Part shown: positions 17,916-25,609 of the stretch, piece after piece
How positions within the stretch are numbered: the first letter of the stretch is position 1
Layout: each line of letters opens with the position of its first letter
Assembly: GCF_014692515.1 (NCBI RefSeq)
Contig: NZ_JACOIK010000006.1
Span: 186,001-250,000 of the forward strand
Length of the DNA: 64,000 bases
From: Sphingobacterium micropteri
Lineage (GTDB): Bacteria; Bacteroidota; Bacteroidia; Sphingobacteriales; Sphingobacteriaceae
Direction of reading: 5' to 3'
Position numbers and translations under genes: made by a program
The notes under the pieces: model-generated
Told to the model about the DNA's origin: nothing
Seen by the model: the letters and a program-made list of their open reading frames with translations, nothing else
Databases searched by the model: none

Positions 17916-18383
17916 TTAACGCTTACCGGCTAAATCGCGGATCTGTTGTGACGCATTTTTATTATCCACTTTCTTAATGATATGTTGGATAATCCCATCC
18001 TCGTCTATTACAAATGTGGTGCGTGCCGTACCCATATATTTGCGGCCATACATATTCTTCTCTACCCATACACCGTAGTCGTTAACTATTTTCTGATCGT
18101 CATCAGCCAGTAGATTAAAGGGCAAATCAAATTTGCTAATAAACTTTTGGTGTGATTGCTCGTTATCAATACTCACGCCGATTACTTCAAAACCGTCTTT
18201 TACGAGCGATTGATAATTGTCACGAAAATTACAGGCCTCCGTCGTACATCCGGGGGTATTATCTTTGGGATAGAAGTACAGAATAACCTTCTTGCCCTTA
18301 AAATCGGACAATTTAATGGTTTCTCCGGATTGATTTTTTGCTTCGATTGCTGGGGCTTTATCGCCTATTTCTAGTTTTTTCAT
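17916..18383 (-). CDS. bcp: Thioredoxin-dependent thiol peroxidase (Bcp/PrxQ)
   Basis: Peroxiredoxin Q family enzyme reducing H2O2 and organic peroxides. In 155 residues the peroxidatic Cys46 lies in YPKDNTPGCTTEACNFRD with resolving Cys51 five residues later, the Bcp arrangement. Cytoplasmic. It is 45 bp after the M23 peptidase gene and 58 bp before glyS. The latter spacer is a purine-rich AAAGA-type tract. Start is the ATG at 18383. Confidence 0.96.
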   Translation of the reverse strand: MKKLEIGDKAPAIEAKNQSGETIKLSDFKGKKVILYFYPKDNTPGCTTEACNFRDNYQSLVKDGFEVIGVSIDNEQSHQKFISKFDLPFNLLADDDQKIVNDYGVWVEKNMYGRKYMGTARTTFVIDEDGIIQHIIKKVDNKNASQQIRDLAGKR

Positions 18384-18428
18384 TGTTTGTTTTGTTTAAA
18401 AATTGTTAGAAAGTAAGATCACTCCTTA

Positions 18429-20162
18429 CTATTTCACAAATTTTGCTTCGTATACTTTTTCATTGTCTTTCCAATCGATTACCATCAATTTAAAAGTATG
18501 TTGTCCTTTAGGAAGAGCCGGATCGAACGTATGCCACAAATGTCGGTTTTTCGGGTCGTATTCCATCAGCACCCATTTGCCGTCGATATAGCCGTTAAAA
18601 GACTGTATGCCGGAGAAATTGTCTTGAATCGTAAAGTCGATTTTCGCCTGCGCACTTACATTTTTTCCATTACTCAAATTCCGTGGCGTGATAGTAGGAG
18701 CTATAGTGTCTACCGCGACGTAAAAACGTCCGAAGTTGCGTGTATTGACGCTAACCCAACCATCTTCAAACTTACCGCCTTCTGAACCGTTTTCTACCGA
18801 GGCTAGGAGAGCCTTGCTTTCCAGATGCGCCGGCAAATTGGTTGGCTTAATACGCAAATTATAGGTGCTAAATAAGGGGATCAAGTTATTGTGTACGTGA
18901 TGGACTGGAGAATATCCGCCGACGGGTGGAGAAGCGGTCTCGTATGTAAAGTCCAAATCACCATACAATACGCCTTTTGGCATATTTAACTTCATATCTT
19001 TGTTTTCGAACGTATTCTCGGTATTGTATTTGAACAGTTGAAGACCGTAGCGTTTTTGTGAAGCGCGCTGTGTTGTAGCACTATTTTGTATCTTAAAGTT
19101 CAGTTCACTGCAATTCCCTGCGACATCTTTTACAACATATTTCGCATCGTATATTTGATTATCAGGTAGTGATAGGACACCCTCGTTTTTTAAGGTTTTA
19201 AATATTTCGATAGGGTTACCCGGGTCTTTGAAACTTTTTTGAACTTTCGCTTTTGTTTTGCGCCAATAAGGATAGTCAATATAAGCATGTATACCACGGG
19301 AAGTGTTGAAATCCAATTCTTCGAAGACAACAGTGGAAACTGCTTTTCCATCAATGAAGAGCTCAATCGAATAAACACCATTCTGAAAACCTCCCGACCG
19401 ATGTCGATCTATGCTGTTGATACCCAATCCGAATTTTCCGCTTACTTTAATGGGCGTATTTTGTGCTAATGTATACACGCCATTTCCGACAGCTTTTACC
19501 TGCATAGCCCGTCGCGGTGTATGTTCATTAAACAGATCATCGTTTAGGTCGTAAACCATAATATTGTTGATCGTAGGGAGAAAACGATCGTTGAAACGTA
19601 ATCCGAACAATTGTGGGTTAAGCGGACGCTGCGTTTTGGTGTCACGAATTTCGAAATGGAGGTGGGGGCCTCCCGAGGCACCGGTATTGCCTGTATTGCC
19701 GATATATTGTCCTTTCGTCAGTTTTACCATTCCAGATTCTACGTTGACATCCACATCAAAACGTTGCTGTTTGTACTGCTCAGCCCTTACAATGTTTGTA
19801 AGCGCATCGTTGAACTTATCCATGTGGAGATATACGGTGGTATAGCCGTTAGGATGGTCGATATAAACCGAATTCCCTCCGCCGCCTATCTGTACGCGGA
19901 CACGCGAAACCTCTCCTTCCGCAGCTGCATGCAACGGCAAGCCGATACGTTGCTGTGTACGGTAATCGTCGCCCGCATGGAAGTGAGTGGAACGAAGTTC
20001 CCCAAAGGTGCCGGAAGCATCCATGGTTATATTAAGTGGGTTACGAAAATAGCCCTGCGGATAATCACGGGAGGTAATGATGTCTTTATGTTGTGCCTGT
20101 ACTTGAATGCTGCTCATGGCAAGTCCTAGGCATATATATAATAATCTGTACTTATTCATCAT
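18429..20162 (-). CDS. Exported M23-family peptidase
   Basis: A 577-residue periplasmic zinc metallopeptidase of the LytM/M23 family, which cut peptidoglycan cross-links. The signal peptide ends at IQVQAQ (residue ~24). The catalytic domain covers about 40-185, with zinc ligands His62 and Asp66 (HFHAGDD) and His169, plus His167, in GGPHLHFEI; all are intact, so it should be active. The long C-terminal part (about 190-577) is beta-rich, including Ig-like stretches near IAPTITPRNLSNGK, probably for substrate binding. It overlaps nothing and lies 10 bp after the FAH-family gene. Confidence 0.9.
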   Translation of the reverse strand: MMNKYRLLYICLGLAMSSIQVQAQHKDIITSRDYPQGYFRNPLNITMDASGTFGELRSTHFHAGDDYRTQQRIGLPLHAAAEGEVSRVRVQIGGGGNSVYIDHPNGYTTVYLHMDKFNDALTNIVRAEQYKQQRFDVDVNVESGMVKLTKGQYIGNTGNTGASGGPHLHFEIRDTKTQRPLNPQLFGLRFNDRFLPTINNIMVYDLNDDLFNEHTPRRAMQVKAVGNGVYTLAQNTPIKVSGKFGLGINSIDRHRSGGFQNGVYSIELFIDGKAVSTVVFEELDFNTSRGIHAYIDYPYWRKTKAKVQKSFKDPGNPIEIFKTLKNEGVLSLPDNQIYDAKYVVKDVAGNCSELNFKIQNSATTQRASQKRYGLQLFKYNTENTFENKDMKLNMPKGVLYGDLDFTYETASPPVGGYSPVHHVHNNLIPLFSTYNLRIKPTNLPAHLESKALLASVENGSEGGKFEDGWVSVNTRNFGRFYVAVDTIAPTITPRNLSNGKNVSAQAKIDFTIQDNFSGIQSFNGYIDGKWVLMEYDPKNRHLWHTFDPALPKGQHTFKLMVIDWKDNEKVYEAKFVK

Positions 20163-20172
20163 ATCGGAATCT

Positions 20173-20784
20173 CTATTTTATCTGGCAACTGAACACAGGG
20201 TTATCCTGTATAAAACCCTCAAATTTGTCGCCTACGGCGATGGGACCTACTCCTACAGGTGTTCCCGTATAGATAAGATCTCCTTTGCGTAATGTAATAT
20301 ATTTTGAAATGAAGACAATCAAGCTATCGATATCGAAAATCATATCTTTTGTATTTCCGGATTGTACGATTTCGTTATTTTTCCTTAAAGAGAAAGCTAT
20401 GTTCTTTAGATCAGGGAATTCTTCTTTGGGAAAAAGCGGACTGATAACAGCAGAATGGTCAAATGATTTTGCCAACTCCCATGGTAACCCTTTTTCTTTA
20501 TGGATAGATTGGATATCACGGGCAGTGAAGTCAATGCCTAAACCTATAGCATCAATATATTTGTGTGCAAACTTAGGAGAAACGTGCTTCCCCTCGTTGC
20601 AGATGCGGAACACCAGTTCGACTTCGTAATGCACGTCCTGAGAAAACTCAGGGTAGTAAAAATCTTTATTGTCCTTTAATAAGGCAGTATCTGGTTTCAT
20701 AAAGATAACCGGCTTATCGGGAACAGGATTATTTAACTCTTTAGCGTGATCGATATAATTTCTGCCTATGGCGATGATCTTCAT
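20173..20784 (-). CDS. Fumarylacetoacetate hydrolase (FAH)-family protein
   Basis: A 203-residue FAH-fold enzyme. This short single-domain class includes acylpyruvate hydrolases and oxaloacetate decarboxylases. Metal-binding acidic residues are seen in HYEVELVF near residues 52-59 and in GLGIDFTARDIQ near 84. The N-terminal GRNYIDHAKELNNPVP and the C-terminal GDLIYTGTPVGVGPI are typical of the YcgM-like group. It is the first gene of the minus-strand group, preceded by a well-matched promoter. The true substrate cannot be fixed from sequence. Confidence 0.9.
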   Translation of the reverse strand: MKIIAIGRNYIDHAKELNNPVPDKPVIFMKPDTALLKDNKDFYYPEFSQDVHYEVELVFRICNEGKHVSPKFAHKYIDAIGLGIDFTARDIQSIHKEKGLPWELAKSFDHSAVISPLFPKEEFPDLKNIAFSLRKNNEIVQSGNTKDMIFDIDSLIVFISKYITLRKGDLIYTGTPVGVGPIAVGDKFEGFIQDNPVFSCQIK

Positions 20785-20807
20785 GTATATATTATCGTGT
20801 TTGATAA

Positions 20808-20837
20808 CAAATATAAGGAAATTGTTATAGGAGACAA
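20808..20837 (-). promoter_or_regulatory. Promoter of the FAH-M23-bcp-glyS-dehydrogenase group
   Basis: On the minus strand: TTG at 20837-20835, 19 bp, then TATATTTG at 20815-20808. Both boxes and the spacing match the Bacteroidota sigma-A consensus (TTG, about 19 bp, TAnnTTTG). It lies 23 bp upstream of the first start codon. Confidence 0.65.
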
Positions 20838-20881
20838 GCTAACTTCAGCGTTGTCTGCCTGTATATTTCTTATTTATTTAT

Positions 20882-20962
20882 AGGGATTTAACAGGGGGTT
20901 AGTAGGGGTATAATAGGGGTTTAATATAGGTATTTACCCTATTATTACCCTGTAATTCCCCT
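20882..20962. repeat. Array of 11-bp repeats: four direct, then three inverted, around a 4-bp centre
   Basis: Direct units: AGGGATTTAAC (20882), AGGGGGTTAGT (20893), AGGGGTATAAT (20904), AGGGGTTTAAT (20915). After a 4-bp centre (ATAG), inverted units follow at 20930, 20941 and 20952; read on the other strand they are AGGGTAAATAC, AGGGTAATAAT and AGGGGAATTAC. All units are exactly 11 bp and start with AGGG. The G-runs of the first half also form a near-G-quadruplex pattern (loops 8, 6 and 7 nt). It lies between the divergent FAH-group promoter and a DUF6266 gene. Confidence 0.85.
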
Positions 20963-21034
20963 ATAGAATTGCATTTAAGAGATAATGTGTGTATATTGAC
21001 TACTAAAGGTGTTCACTAATAATAGATGCTGATT

Positions 21035-21673
21035 ATGGCTATACAGAAAGACGGGCCAAACGGGGCTTATATCGGAAAAGTAGGAAGTGTTTACGGTTAT
21101 GTACTCAATGGTCAGAACATTATCCGGGGAAAGCGGAAACCATCTACGAAAAAGCCAACGGAGGGCATGTTATTAAATCGGGAAAAAATGAAGGTTGCCA
21201 GTAGTTTTTCTACCGTGTTAGTTCCTTGTTTACGTTACGGATATAGGGAACTAGCTCCCAAAGGTAGCCGGGTAGGAGCCGTACAATTAGCACAATCACA
21301 TGTTTTCAAAGAATGTTTGGAGATTGATGAGAAAGGTAAACCATTTGTCAATCCGGAAAAAGTACGTGTGTTTCGCGGAAACTTGAATCCGCCGAAGGAC
21401 TGTTTGGTTTGGCGGGAAAATGATAGGTTGCATTTTAAATGGAGCTATGAAGCCGAGCGGGGTAGTGAAACCTACAGAATTAATATTTTAATTTACGACA
21501 TTGATCATGAGTTCCGATTTAATGTTGCTGAGGAGGATGTGCATAAAGGTGAGTACAGTATGTTATGTACGTTATTAGCATATAAAAAAGGACCACTACA
21601 TGTGTATATAGGGGTTGTTGATGTGTATACGGAGGAGTTGTCGGACTCGGTTTATGTTGGGTTAGTTGAGTAG
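21035..21673 (+). CDS. DUF6266 family protein
   Basis: A 212-residue soluble protein with no signal peptide. Its start, MAIQKDGPNGAYIGKVGSVYGYVLNGQ, is the hallmark of the DUF6266 family, small proteins common in Sphingobacteriaceae with no known function (the motif read is direct, the family from memory). The rest has two-domain beta-sandwich character, with a fibronectin-like feel from DRLHFKWSYE onward. An upstream ATG at 21026 would add three residues, but family members start at MAI. It is a single gene downstream of the 11-bp repeat array. Function unknown. Confidence 0.75.
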   Translation: MAIQKDGPNGAYIGKVGSVYGYVLNGQNIIRGKRKPSTKKPTEGMLLNREKMKVASSFSTVLVPCLRYGYRELAPKGSRVGAVQLAQSHVFKECLEIDEKGKPFVNPEKVRVFRGNLNPPKDCLVWRENDRLHFKWSYEAERGSETYRINILIYDIDHEFRFNVAEEDVHKGEYSMLCTLLAYKKGPLHVYIGVVDVYTEELSDSVYVGLVE

Positions 21674-21695
21674 AACAGCAGTTTCCATTAAAAGG

Positions 21696-21729
21696 AATAA
21701 GCCTTTTTCGATTTCGAAAAAGGCTTATT
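21696..21729. terminator. Terminator hairpin between convergent DUF6266 and nrdF genes
   Basis: A perfect 15-bp stem: AATAAGCCTTTTTCG (21696-21710) pairs with CGAAAAAGGCTTATT (21715-21729), ATTT loop. No long T-run follows outside the stem, so termination strength is uncertain, but the site lies between two convergent gene ends. Confidence 0.7.
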
Positions 21730-21755
21730 AAAATAGATACGGTTTGTTAAACTCT

Positions 21756-22739
21756 TTATACCTCTACAGCAATGTCCATTTTAAAATCGTCATCTTTTAG
21801 ATGTACAATTTCCATAGCTTTCTCGTAGTTCGTAGATTTTTTTGAAAAGAAATCGTGCTGTGTGGTTTCGGTATTCAATCCATTCAACACAATTGGGTTC
21901 ACTTGTTTAACTTCAAAAATAGGATCAAAGCCGAGGTTCATTAACGCTTTATTTCCGTTGTAGCGTACGTATTCTTTCACTTCTGCAGTTAAGCCCACGA
22001 CGGTGTACAATTCTTCAGTATACTTAATCTCGTTTTCATAAAGCTCATTCAACAAGTTCAAAAAACGTGCTTTTACTTCTTCTTTGTTTGGAAGCTTCGC
22101 AAATACTTCCTGTGCAATTAGACCGACAAATACGCCGTGGATAGATTCGTCTGCAACGATTTTTTTAATGATATCTGCAGAAGCGACCATTTGTCCTTGG
22201 CCACATAACCAAAGAGGCAAGAAGAAGCCCGAGTAGAATAAGAAAGATTCTAATAACACCGATGCCCCAAGCGCCATAAAGAGCTCTTCATCCGATACTT
22301 TTTCTTTGTCGATAGCCCGGTAATATTTATCGATAGTTGCAGCTTTGTATTGCAGGAACTTGTTCTCCTTCACCCAACCAAATACATCGTTGATTTCATT
22401 TGTCGTTGATACGGTGGTGAAAATAGTAGAATATGATTTTGCATGTATAGCTTCCATCATACACATATACGACAATACGGCTTTATTCTGCAAAGAGTCT
22501 ATATGATCGATGATTTTGGGCATACCCGTATGGCTTTGCAGCGTATCTAATAACGTTAGTCCGCCTAATGCCTTCTTATAACACTCTTTCATATCCCAGC
22601 TCAGTCCTTTCCAACTGTCGATGTCTTTGGAAGGGATATATTCCGTGTCGATCCAGAATTGTTTGATATTCTGTTCCCAAAACATCAACACATAGTCGTT
22701 TTCAGGGGTGTTCCAGTTTACCGCTTTATATTGTTTCAT
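21756..22739 (-). CDS. nrdF: Class Ib ribonucleotide reductase beta subunit (NrdF)
   Basis: Small, radical-bearing subunit that, with NrdE, reduces ribonucleotides to deoxyribonucleotides. In 327 residues the metal ligands are visible: Asp65 (LTLLDTLQ), Glu96 and His99 (MMEAIHAKSYS), with the radical Tyr103 directly after. The second-half ligands lie in LLESFLFYSG and ADESIHGVF. The EAIHAKSYSTIF form and the linked nrdI and nrdH genes place it in class Ib (dimanganese cofactor in studied members). It is separated from nrdE by 137 bp of hairpin-rich sequence, unlike the tight spacing elsewhere in the operon. Confidence 0.93.
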   Translation of the reverse strand: MKQYKAVNWNTPENDYVLMFWEQNIKQFWIDTEYIPSKDIDSWKGLSWDMKECYKKALGGLTLLDTLQSHTGMPKIIDHIDSLQNKAVLSYMCMMEAIHAKSYSTIFTTVSTTNEINDVFGWVKENKFLQYKAATIDKYYRAIDKEKVSDEELFMALGASVLLESFLFYSGFFLPLWLCGQGQMVASADIIKKIVADESIHGVFVGLIAQEVFAKLPNKEEVKARFLNLLNELYENEIKYTEELYTVVGLTAEVKEYVRYNGNKALMNLGFDPIFEVKQVNPIVLNGLNTETTQHDFFSKKSTNYEKAMEIVHLKDDDFKMDIAVEV

Positions 22740-22823
22740 TTTTAATAGTCTTCAGTTATTAGTGGACCGTTGTCAGTGCTTACGCTTTGTTCCTTTTGTC
22801 TTTATACCTTCATTATCTTCGGT

Positions 22824-22870
22824 GAGCCCTTCGGGGTTCGTGACTAGTTTCGAATCACGAGTAACGAACC
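22824..22870. repeat. Palindromic hairpin element between nrdE and nrdF
   Basis: Two stems: GAGCCC (22824-22829) with GGGTTC (22834-22839), closed by a TTCG tetraloop; and GGTTCGT (22835-22841) with ACGAACC (22864-22870), or alternatively TCGTGA (22838-22843) with TCACGA (22855-22860). The arms compete, so the RNA can switch folds. The CACGAGTAACGAAC-type wording resembles dispersed intergenic palindromes in this phylum (from memory). May attenuate or process the nrd transcript. Confidence 0.55.
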
Positions 22871-22876
22871 GCCGGA

Positions 22877-24982
22877 TTACGCGGAGCAGGAAATACATTC
22901 CTCTACCGTTGATTTACGTGTCCGCGTATAGTACAGCGATTTCAAACCAAGTTTATGCCCATAGATGTAGTATTTTGCTAAATCTCGTGTGGTGTCCTTG
23001 GAATTGGTATGGAGAATCGTGGATACCCCTTGGTCAATGTGACGTTGGATAACGGAGATTAACTTCAGTACCTTGAATTGATCCATATCGTATGCCGACT
23101 TGAAATAGAAATAATTGTCGTTCGTTAAATAAGGCATCGGATAATACGTGGTGCTGTCACCGTATTCCCGCACTTCAATGATATCCACAACCGGCATAAC
23201 GGATGCTGTTGCATTCATGATATAGGAAGTGGATTGATTTGGTGCGATAGCCATGCGGTAAGCATGGTAAATACCATGTTCTTGTACCTGCGCTTTCAGG
23301 TTTTCCCAATCTTGTGTTGTTGGCACGTGGACGCCTTCAAACAATTCTTTAACCTTATCCGTCGTTGGTAAATAGTCTTGTGACGTATATTTGTCGAAAT
23401 AGGTGCCGTCTGCGTAAGCCGATTTCTCAAATCCAACGAATGTTTTACCACGCTCTTTGGCAATTTCCATCGACGCCTCCAAGGAGTAGTAATTCATCAT
23501 CATGAAGAATGTATTGGCAAAGTCTAAAGCTTCGGTAGATTCATACATAATAAAGCTTTTTGCCAGATAGCCATGGAGGTTCATTGCACCAAGTCCTACA
23601 GAATGCAGCTCTCTATTGGCTTTCGCGATAGAAGGTACCATTTCGATATCGGTCACGTCGGTCACGACCGTCAGGGCACGTGTTGCGGTTTTCACAGCTT
23701 CTTTAATACGCTTGTTGTCCATCACGGTCGCGATATTGAGTGACCCAAGGTTACAGGATATACCATAGCGGATGGTGTCCTCCTTGCCATATATTTCGAT
23801 ATCCGAAACTTCCGAAACCTGCATAATTTCGGTACATAAGTTCGAGAATTTCACGTTACCGATACCATTCAAGGCATGCCCTCTATTTGCATTCTCTTTG
23901 AAGAAGATATAAGGGTAGCCGGACTCTTTTTGTATCTGTGCAATACGTACCAATAAATGGCGCGCATTAATTTTTTTCTTCTTGACGTTAGGATTGGTAA
24001 TCAATTCATCATACATTTCATCCATGTCCATGTCGTCCAGGTATTTACCATATTCCTGCATCACCGTATGTGGATAGATCAGGTAGCAAGGCTCGTCTTT
24101 TTCGGCCATCTCCATAAATTTATCTGGAACGATGATACCTATAGAAAGTGATTTGATACGTACCTTCTCATCCACATTGATTTTTTTACAATCAAGAAAC
24201 TCTTCGATGTCGGCGTGGAAGATGTTAAGGTATACTGCTCCTGCACCTGGGCGTTGACCCAATTGGTTGGCATAGGAGAACGTATCTTCCATGATTTTCA
24301 TAATCGGAAGGACACCTCCGGCGCGGCCATCCACACCTTTGATAGCTTCTCCGCGAGCCCGGATTTTGGAAATATTAAACGAAACACCACCACCAATAGA
24401 AGATAGTTTCATAGCGGAGTCGACCGCATAGCCGATACCGTTCAAGTTGTCACCAATCTCATCTAAGAAACAAGATACCAATTCGCCTGAGCGTTTTTTT
24501 CCAGCGTTCAAGAATGTCGGGGTAGCAGGCTGATATTCTTGATTGATCATGATTTCGGCATACTCGATAGCTTTTTGTATACCTTCTTCTCGAGCAAGGA
24601 AAAGTGACACGGCCACCACACGGTCTTCATAGCGCTCCAAGAATTTTTCTCCAGAGTCATCACGTAATGCGTAGCTCTGGAAGAATTTAAATGCAGCCAT
24701 AAACGATTGGAAGCGGAATTTCTTGGCATGAACGTAGTTATACACTTGCTCCATTTCTTCGAAGGTGAACCATTCGTAGAAATTGATATAGTAATTATGC
24801 TCGATTAGGTAATCGATCTTTTCTTTTAACGTGTAAAAGAAAACCGTGTTCTTGTTCACGTGTTCCAAGAAATAGGCACGTACAGCTTCTTTGTCTTTAT
24901 GCAAGCTGTACTCCTCATCATGCTTAATCATGATTTCGTTATTAAGCAATATCCAATTTTTTGCTACCTCGTTTGCTATCAT
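22877..24982 (-). CDS. nrdE: Class Ib ribonucleotide reductase alpha subunit (NrdE)
   Basis: Catalytic subunit. In 701 residues: redox Cys171 (ELVSCFLDE), thiyl-radical Cys383 with Asn and Glu partners (SNLCTEIM), second redox Cys410 (YGISCNLGSLNIA), and the C-terminal shuttle pair Cys696/Cys699 (EECISCSA). There is no N-terminal ATP-cone, which fits class Ib and means no dATP inhibition site of that kind. The ATG at 24982 lies inside nrdI, giving a 41-bp overlap; the first residues (NWILLNNEIM) look like genuine NrdE sequence, so the overlap is probably real and the two are translationally coupled. Confidence 0.95.
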   Translation of the reverse strand: MIANEVAKNWILLNNEIMIKHDEEYSLHKDKEAVRAYFLEHVNKNTVFFYTLKEKIDYLIEHNYYINFYEWFTFEEMEQVYNYVHAKKFRFQSFMAAFKFFQSYALRDDSGEKFLERYEDRVVAVSLFLAREEGIQKAIEYAEIMINQEYQPATPTFLNAGKKRSGELVSCFLDEIGDNLNGIGYAVDSAMKLSSIGGGVSFNISKIRARGEAIKGVDGRAGGVLPIMKIMEDTFSYANQLGQRPGAGAVYLNIFHADIEEFLDCKKINVDEKVRIKSLSIGIIVPDKFMEMAEKDEPCYLIYPHTVMQEYGKYLDDMDMDEMYDELITNPNVKKKKINARHLLVRIAQIQKESGYPYIFFKENANRGHALNGIGNVKFSNLCTEIMQVSEVSDIEIYGKEDTIRYGISCNLGSLNIATVMDNKRIKEAVKTATRALTVVTDVTDIEMVPSIAKANRELHSVGLGAMNLHGYLAKSFIMYESTEALDFANTFFMMMNYYSLEASMEIAKERGKTFVGFEKSAYADGTYFDKYTSQDYLPTTDKVKELFEGVHVPTTQDWENLKAQVQEHGIYHAYRMAIAPNQSTSYIMNATASVMPVVDIIEVREYGDSTTYYPMPYLTNDNYFYFKSAYDMDQFKVLKLISVIQRHIDQGVSTILHTNSKDTTRDLAKYYIYGHKLGLKSLYYTRTRKSTVEECISCSA

Positions 24983-25349
24983 TGTATTGGTGTTTTATAA
25001 TTTCAATAAATTGATTGATATCTTCCATGGTGCCAGAAAGCTCGAATTTCATGGCCAGTGGAATATCGTAATCTTCTGATACTTTGTCGGCTGCTAACCC
25101 AAAGTTTCTACCCCAGTTTCTGTTACCGCTAGAGGTTACAGAATAAATCTTTTCGGCGTGGTTATCCATAAACAGCTTCGTTTTCTCCGGCATACAGCCT
25201 ATCTTCGTCGTATAAGTGATTAAATGTCCGGATGCTTGGATTTCCAGACCATCTTCAATCTTATGTGCATGCCATCCTGTAATTTGGATAACTTTGTTGA
25301 TAAAGCGTTGGACATTTCCTGTTTTTGAATCGTAATATAGATGAACCAT
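24942..25349 (-). CDS. nrdI: Flavodoxin-like NrdI
   Basis: A 135-residue flavoprotein that supplies oxidant to assemble the dimanganese-tyrosyl cofactor of NrdF. The N-terminus MVHLYYDSKTGNVQRF is the NrdI phosphate-binding loop, and SSGNRNWGRNFGLAADK near residue 75 is the flavin-loop signature. Its presence is strong evidence that the neighbouring reductase is class Ib. It sits 26 bp after nrdH and overlaps nrdE by 41 bp. The C-terminal tail (from about 115) is basic. Confidence 0.94.
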   Translation of the reverse strand: MVHLYYDSKTGNVQRFINKVIQITGWHAHKIEDGLEIQASGHLITYTTKIGCMPEKTKLFMDNHAEKIYSVTSSGNRNWGRNFGLAADKVSEDYDIPLAMKFELSGTMEDINQFIEIIKHQYNDSKRGSKKLDIA

Positions 25350-25375
25350 ATCTCGCTCCGTTAAGGGTGAAACAA

Positions 25376-25609
25376 TTAAAGGGCTATAGACGCTAATTCC
25401 TCGGGTTTAAAACCGATGATGCGTTGCTGTACTTCTTCGTTGTTTAGTACAAGGACCGTAGGAACCGTTCTGATTTTAAACTTAGCAGCTAAATCAGGTT
25501 GGTCGAACGGGTTGATAGTTTCGTATGTGATCCCTCTGTTGTCTAAGAAGGCGGACACTTGTGCGCATGGCGCACAGTCATTTTTTTCGAATTTAATGAT
25601 TCTTGCCAT
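25376..25609 (-). CDS. nrdH: Thioredoxin-like electron donor of the class Ib reductase (NrdH-type)
   Basis: A 77-residue thioredoxin-fold protein that can re-reduce NrdE. The active site is Cys12-Ala-Pro-Cys15 (KNDCAPCAQV), with the cis-Pro loop in RTVPTVLVL. The CxxC dipeptide differs from the classical NrdH CVQC, so a general glutaredoxin/thioredoxin-like protein is possible, but position as first gene of nrdHIEF supports the role. A structured leader of about 85 nt lies upstream. Confidence 0.88.
   Translation of the reverse strand: MARIIKFEKNDCAPCAQVSAFLDNRGITYETINPFDQPDLAAKFKIRTVPTVLVLNNEEVQQRIIGFKPEELASIAL

Noticed and set aside
19611..20129. 172-codon open frame on the plus strand
   Set aside because: Antisense to the M23 peptidase, whose catalytic residues are intact; composition looks like a shadow frame.
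20882..20962. CRISPR array
   Set aside because: Units are 11 bp with no spacers, and the second half is inverted.
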